Shown: positions 59,011 through 64,000 of the stretch, in pieces
How positions within the stretch are numbered: position 1 is the first letter of the stretch
Layout of the letters: the number at the start of each line of letters is the position of its first letter
Origin: Akanthomyces muscarius
Taxonomy: Eukaryota > Ascomycota > Sordariomycetes > Hypocreales > Cordycipitaceae
NCBI RefSeq assembly: GCF_028009165.1
Contig: NW_026611618.1
Coordinates: forward strand, 2,108,001 to 2,172,000
Length of the DNA: 64,000 nt
Reading direction: 5' to 3'
Notes under the pieces: generated by a model
Told to the model about the DNA's origin: nothing
What the model saw: the letters and a program-made list of their open reading frames with translations, nothing else
The model's database searches: none
Made by a program: the position numbers and the translations under genes

Positions 59011-59608
59011 TATACTATAACTGCAGGGCTAAAAACTAGCTCGATATGCCCTTTAAGTCGAAGTTTATCGAGCCTGATTTGTAAAGCGGCCCAACGATAC
59101 ATGACTCTTTGTTGTCTCTATGTCCCCGTCTTACATGCGTTTATGAGTTGTCATACAATGCCTTGCGTCGGGTGACTGCTGCGACGTCATGACACATAGT
59201 ATTGGAGTAGGTTGTAGGATTCATGTTGTCTTACGTCGGACCGGGGACAGTCACACATATTGTCATGTCTCTCAGCCGCACAAGCCGGCAAATGCTGGAG
59301 CATCTTAAATGACGATACTGTTCGAGAGATACCGGGCCGGTCACCTTTTTCCCTTTGTCTCTAAATCTTGTGAATTGCCGAATACTGAACATTTAAATTC
59401 TCTGAATAGTGCAATAGAGTAATTTCTATTACCCATATACAGTTCTACTGCACATTCTATTACACAACATGAAAACAAGAATGAATCAAAATCAGAATAC
59501 TGCAATGCCGGTGATATTATCGGTCAAAATTCTCACAGCGAGAATCCTGAATTTTCGTTTTTTCCCCGAAGCTTCCCAAGTCTGCTTCTCCTATAGGAAA
59601 TGCAAAGA
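59011..59608. other. Intergenic region
   Basis: About 600 bp, AT-rich at 59,380-59,560 with repeated short TTCTATTAC-like words. No gene is seen. Confidence 0.55.
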
Positions 59609-60703
59609 TCAGGCCGAACGAACGAGATCGACCGTAGCACAATGAAACGATCCCCCGAGGCTGTTTACGTTCTCAAAGGGACACAAAATCGGCTCCATTC
59701 CAAACTCGTCTCTTACCCAATCCGCAAACTGGGTGTCATTTTGCTCGACCAAGATCCGCTTTTCGTCAATGGACAGCGCATTGAGCACCAGCCACGTCGA
59801 GCACATGTACATTGGTGGGCGATTCTTCTCACGGGGTTGGGGAGTGAATGGATAAGCGACTAGCTGCCAGTCTCCGAAGACGGTATGGCGGCGCAGATCT
59901 TCCTCCGTGACGCGCTCGGGATTGTATACCAAAAGCCCGTTGCGGAGGGGTAAAAGAGTGGCGTCAATGTGCATTGCGTGCTCATCCGTCACGTTGAGAA
60001 TCTCCAAAGCGTAGCTGTCCGGCAGCATCGCGCGGAGATAGTCGACGCCCTTCTGGTTCGTGACATTGCTGAGCTGGCCGATGATGGTCTTGCCAAAACG
60101 CATAAAGTCGGCAGTGTCGAAAGCAGGTCTCGAGTTGTTGATGGCCCATGCATGACTTTTGACACCGTTGGTGCCATCGGCGGCCTGTGGTTCCTCATGC
60201 GTGAGGAGGCCGTCATAAAGCGTGTCTTCGCCCACGATCAAGGGGGCTCGACAAATGCGAGCAGGGCCTGGGCCACCACTCAGCTCAGACAAAATGTCGC
60301 TGTACCCGAGCTCAACCTCACGGCGGCGGCATCGCCAAGCAAACGGGGACTCGATGACGGAGGTGCCGACCGTCATCAACGCATCACGCGGCATGGCTCC
60401 GGTGTAGCCACCGGCCTTGAGCCAGTCAACAGACTTGGGGCGGAAGACGCGCACGCCGTGACTCTCGAGCAGCACAGCGAGGTTGTCAAGCTCGAACTGG
60501 GCCTTGGCCACGATGTCGGCCGGGAAAGGGTGCAGGGGCTTGAAGTTGTGGGCATGCTCCTCCGGCATCGTTGCCGCAATCATGTGTGGAGGCTCGGAGG
60601 GGAAAGCAGAGTGCTCAGCGCGGCCGACAATGGCGGCCTTGAGAGGAGACCACTCATTGTCTGCCGAAACGAGTGGCATGTTGTTGGAAGTGGTGGAGGG
60701 CAT
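59609..60703 (-). CDS. Glycine-amidinotransferase-like enzyme
   Basis: A single exon of 364 residues, a normal length for the soluble L-arginine:glycine/inosamine amidinotransferase family (StrB/AGAT type). These enzymes move the amidino group of arginine to an amine through an amidino-cysteine intermediate. Family landmarks are in order: EWSPLKAAIVGRAEH, GAMPRDALMTVGTSVIESP, PAFDTADFMRFGKTIIGQ with the catalytic-region Asp, HAMHIDATLLPLRNGLLVYN with the His, and NVNSLGGSFHCATVDL with the nucleophilic Cys. All three catalytic residues look present. No mitochondrial leader is seen, unlike animal AGAT. The acceptor amine is unknown. It neighbours a broken decarboxylase gene and a broken P450 gene, and could once have belonged to one pathway making a guanidino metabolite. 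Confidence 0.9.
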   Translation of the reverse strand: MPSTTSNNMPLVSADNEWSPLKAAIVGRAEHSAFPSEPPHMIAATMPEEHAHNFKPLHPFPADIVAKAQFELDNLAVLLESHGVRVFRPKSVDWLKAGGYTGAMPRDALMTVGTSVIESPFAWRCRRREVELGYSDILSELSGGPGPARICRAPLIVGEDTLYDGLLTHEEPQAADGTNGVKSHAWAINNSRPAFDTADFMRFGKTIIGQLSNVTNQKGVDYLRAMLPDSYALEILNVTDEHAMHIDATLLPLRNGLLVYNPERVTEEDLRRHTVFGDWQLVAYPFTPQPREKNRPPMYMCSTWLVLNALSIDEKRILVEQNDTQFADWVRDEFGMEPILCPFENVNSLGGSFHCATVDLVRSA

Positions 60704-61672
60704 GATTCAGAGTATACAAAGGCGTTTCAGGTCTCAGATGCTATGCGCGTCTGGAGCAGAGGGAGTATAGAGCAGAACATGAGCGCACACAAGGGGAATT
60801 GGCCTCCTGGAGGTTTTTGTATGAATCCTTTTGCAAAATGGACATTGCATATCCGTAATTTGCCTAGAATGACGACTTCCGCTGGGAGCAGGAGTATGCA
60901 CGAGAAATCTCTGCTCCCCGGTTTACAAATGCATGCTCTGCCACTAGCGAAATACCGCAAAATATGTACGTCGGGCAAGCAAATGTACCATGCATATGAC
61001 GCAACATGCTGCCTCATCTCCACTGGGGCTGAACGTGGAGTGCAGACGAATATTATACAGAAGTTGCAGTCGCAGCTACTTGCCTGCTGGTGAACCTCGT
61101 GCGCTACCCTCCGGTCTCGACCCGACCCCGGGCCGGTCCGGCAGATCATTACCACCAAGAGCCGCATCTGCGACATCATCACACAGCTGAAAGTACGGGT
61201 GTGATTCTGGTGGCTGGCTGCGTTGTTCCATTTATCGCGGCAGGATGTTCCACGATGCTGTGATCGCCCGTCCCGGGTTCCGCCCCTCCAACCCAATGAG
61301 TGTAAGTCAGACTCCGTTCTCCTGCGTCTGCGACTGTTTCCCCGTGCCCCTCTCCCGACACCGGTCAGTTCATCTCCCTTCAAGAGAGACCTGCATGACT
61401 AGCGCATCTATAAACTAGGGAATAGATTAACAATATTGATTCAATACGGCTTGCACTCGGTGTAAGCATCCCCGTTTTGATGCCGCCGACCTGCCCGTAC
61501 GATGCTTGCCACGTCACGATCGACTCGCAGGATGCAGGTGGCCAGCTTGGGACTGGCTTTACTCGTCACTACCCGAATAAAAGGACTACCCGAATAAAAG
61601 GACAAATGACCGAATTGAGGCGACAAAACAACTACAACTTTCCAATTGCAATAGAGAAAGTCACTTTTGAAA
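60704..61672. promoter_or_regulatory. Divergent upstream region of the amidinotransferase and P450 remnant
   Basis: About 970 bp between two divergent starts. Frames inside are short or overlap the gene frames on the other strand. A direct repeat (ACCCGAATAAAAGGAC twice in tandem) lies at about 61,570-61,605. No gene is seen. Confidence 0.5.
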
Positions 61673-62486
61673 ATGGCCCTGCAAGTATTCTCAGCCTCGA
61701 ATGCCACCGTCCTGGTGGCACTCGCAGCCGCTGCGATAGCTCTCGCGTTCTTTCGATTTATTATTTACCAAAATCACTTCTCGCCGTTGTCGAGAGTCCC
61801 CGCCGCCCATCCACTGGCCAAAATAACCTCGCTATGGATCCAATGGCATAGATGGCGTGGGACCGAGTTTGATTGCATCACGAGTGCTATCGCGGCAAGT
61901 GGCCCGTACATTCGTGTCGGACCCAACGAAGTCATCCTCAATGCCATTGACGCCGTCCAAAACGTCTATGGCGTTGGCGCCAACAATTTTGACAGGCATC
62001 CTTCATATGACTATTTCATTACTCAAGGGTATGTCGCCTCGAAGGCAATCCGTCTGAAGAACAGTCCGGAAAACTGACATAATATCTCCGACCAGCACTC
62101 GGAACATGTTCACGTCGCTCGGGAAGGATCACAGATCTAAGCGGCGTAGAATCTCTTCCATATACTCACGTTCATTTTTGCAGACTTCTCCCCCGAGGCT
62201 GCCGCGCAGCGTCAGGCCTGGCTTTTTGCTTTTGGAGGCGGCAGTCGCGGGTGCATTGGCCAGTACGCTGCAATGGAGTGTAAGTTCAAATTCGTAGATT
62301 TTTTATTCATCCTTTCTCTGTGATGCTAATCCGTGACTAGTGATGAGACTGCTTCTCTGTGGGATCTATACAAATTTCAAGACGACGGTTGCTGATGAGA
62401 GCGGGTACCCTGGTGCGAACAAGTTTGTAGGCAGCGACTGTTCCGAAAAGCTGTATATCAAGTTTGAAAAGTTGTCTCAGGAGTAG
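61673..62486 (+). pseudogene. Cytochrome P450 with its central part deleted
   Basis: The ATG at 61673 opens a P450 N-terminus: an anchor (ATVLVALAAAAIALAFFRFII), then GPYIRVGPNEVILN and NFDRHPSYDYFITQG. Exon 1 ends at 62,028 (GTATGT). Exon 2 (62,096-62,279) reads TRNMFTSLGKDHRSKRRRIS and on to SRSFLQ. It then passes, in a shifted frame, straight into the heme-binding loop (WLFAFGGGSRGCIGQYAAME). Exon 3 (62,341-62,486) completes a P450 C-terminus. The roughly 280 residues normally between these points, with the I-helix and ExxR motif, are absent. The break lies near 62,175-62,190. This is an internal deletion with a frame change, so the protein cannot be a working P450. Confidence 0.85.
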
Positions 62487-63642
62487 GCTGCAAGGCCAAA
62501 GGGTTGGTTACGGTTTTCGTGGTATACTTCAGGTCGGAGATGTCTGCAGTATCGAGTACAGTCTTCTCTATCGAGCCGCTTTTGCGAATTCTCTGTGTTT
62601 TGACCACAATGATAATAGCTGTCAGCCAAACGCGGGCCAATTTACCGCTCGGCAGCTCATCACCGTAAATAATGATGATCTTCGCCCAGCCAGCCACACG
62701 CAGGGCCAAGACAACGCCCGACCATCACGAGCCCGTGGTTGTATATGCTGGGATCAGCTGGTCACATCTCGTATCCTCTACGTGCCCATCATCATGTCAG
62801 CTTGGAATCAGTGTGCATGTAGTGGTACACAAATCTCAACATCTCAACATTCTATTAAATAACGATGTGACTGTTTTGGGTTGCATGTCTAAGACGGCCA
62901 AACAACTGTTAGACAAGCACGCTATAAATAAGGCAAAAGCTATCCTGGTCTTGGCCTCTTGGTCATACAATCGTCCACTGACAAGAGATTTCAGGGCTCA
63001 TGTTCACTTTGCTCTTTCAGCTTCAGACGCAAGACCTGTTTTCCATGATTTCTTTGGGCCGAGGTCGATATCTATAATACCTCCAAGCATTGCCTCAGTG
63101 TTGTAAATAGTGCGAGATACCACATGCGAAAGAGAAATAAATCGACCTTGCACTGCGCTACACTGTATACTGGTATTATCGATGAGCTCCAATCGAGCAA
63201 GTCAGAGGTGCGTAAATGTAAATTTATGAAGGAGCGCTAGAAGTGGGCGGAGGCTATTTAAACATGTCTAACAAAACCTCCTATCCATAAGAGCGTTTCT
63301 TTAATTGTCCTACTCCTTGCCGTGATATGCAGTCAATCTGTTTCCGCCCAAGTTTTTGTGCGTTAGCTCCCCTCAGAAGGTAACTGTGAGAAAACTAAGA
63401 CCAATCCTGTATGCCGACTAGCAGCGAGGCGTGCAATGCTAGTATTCTCTTGTCTGATTCATTATGGATTGTGGTACCGTTTCCTCGGGACATCTAACGC
63501 ACTATGTGTATAGAAAGGCTATTCCGCCTTGTCTCCTGCCGCCATTTCCTCACCATTCTGATACTTATCGTGTATAACCACTTGGCTGCTCACTTCCCAC
63601 TAGACACACATAGCTGGCCGACCATTCAGTCATCATTTCAAC
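62487..63642. other. Intergenic region
   Basis: About 1.15 kb, AT-rich, with short frames only. It should contain the promoter of the secreted-protein gene that follows. No gene is seen. Confidence 0.5.
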
Positions 63643-64000
63643 ATGCAATTCATAACGCTCGCCGGAGTCGCTGTTCTCTTAGGTATACCGCATAGTATCA
63701 AGCCGGCAGGTATCGTACGCGAGATATCCATGGTCAGTTCTGGGGCCGCTGAAGCAAGATGCACACATGTGTAGTATCAAAAACATGCTACATTGGCACT
63801 GAGTATCGGTGGAACTCTCTTGAAGAGATTCAACTCTGGGGTTCATTGCGCATTTACACATCGCATCCATGGCCTGATAAAACAGGTCGGCGTCGTTTTA
63901 GCTGCCACGTACGACCATCCTACTTTGATGTACAGCACTGTCAAACAAGTCGCGCAGATTCGAAATACTGCGATCCAGAAATCAAATGGGTATTCATAAT
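63643..64000 (+). CDS. Secreted cysteine-containing protein, N-terminal part (cut by the right edge)
   Basis: The ATG at 63643 starts a signal peptide (MQFITLAGVAVLLGIPHSIK). A 65-nt intron (GT at 63,710, AG at 63,773-63,774) joins exon 1 (63,643-63,709) to exon 2, which stays open to the window end. The mature part begins VSKTCYIGTEYRWNSLEEIQ and has cysteines at irregular spacing (TCYI, SCHV, QHCQ, YCDP) and many aromatic residues. About 97 residues are visible. A small secreted, disulfide-bonded protein, possibly an effector or antimicrobial protein, is the likely class; no family is recognised. The exon model is inferred from splice sites and from loss of the frame without the intron. Confidence 0.55.

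Noticed and set aside
59969..61093. A 374-codon open frame on the plus strand
   Set aside because: Mostly antisense to the amidinotransferase, which has clear catalytic motifs.
1..64000. tRNA genes, rRNA, CRISPR arrays and intact transposons
   Set aside because: No cloverleaf with A and B boxes, no repeat-spacer array, no transposase or reverse-transcriptase motifs and no long terminal repeats were recognised by eye.

Overview
The window is nuclear DNA of a filamentous ascomycete, most likely a Sordariomycete of the order Hypocreales. Genes are separate and often divergent or convergent. They carry short spliceosomal introns (about 45-270 nt) with GTAAGT/GTATGT-type donors and CTAAC-type branch sites. 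Beta-tubulin has the introns after codons 4, 12 and 53 usual in this group. No tRNA, rRNA, CRISPR array or intact transposon was recognised. Exon coordinates were worked out by hand from splice signals and family alignment from memory.

Left flank (1-6,000): accessory, oxidative-metabolism genes. These are a cytochrome P450 running off the left edge, a Baeyer-Villiger-type flavin monooxygenase that looks inactivated, and an ERG6-type sterol C24-methyltransferase. They may be the edge of a sterol or terpenoid biosynthetic cluster.

Core block (7,500-30,000): conserved housekeeping genes, all intact. They are telomere protein Rap1, palmitoyltransferase Swf1, Hsp90 co-chaperone Aha1, a 1187-residue proline-rich fungal protein, ATP-synthase assembly factor Fmc1, 3'(2'),5'-bisphosphate nucleotidase Met22/Hal2, mitochondrial ribosomal protein uL6m, beta-tubulin and the ABC-F translational regulator Gcn20. 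One small secreted-protein gene inside the block (20,074-20,580) carries two apparent one-base deletions.

Middle (30,100-39,200): gene-poor, with remnants of F-box and F-box/ankyrin genes on both strands and about 7 kb with no convincing gene. It is followed by two very large genes for mostly disordered proteins, one of 1275 residues and one of 1906 residues. The latter joins a seven-helix membrane domain to a long low-complexity tail.

Right flank (52,500-64,000): accessory again. It holds a decayed gene of unknown function, an intact PPOX/NimA-like flavoprotein gene with a GC-AG intron, and a membrane-anchored spermidine-synthase-like protein. These are followed by a frameshifted phosphatidylserine-decarboxylase-like gene, an intact amidinotransferase, a P450 that has lost its whole central part, and the start of a secreted cysteine-containing protein gene cut by the right edge.

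The strongest overall pattern is a contrast. About 30 kb of core and large conserved genes show no reading-frame break, while most accessory genes on the flanks are broken. This argues for real gene decay rather than poor sequence quality.
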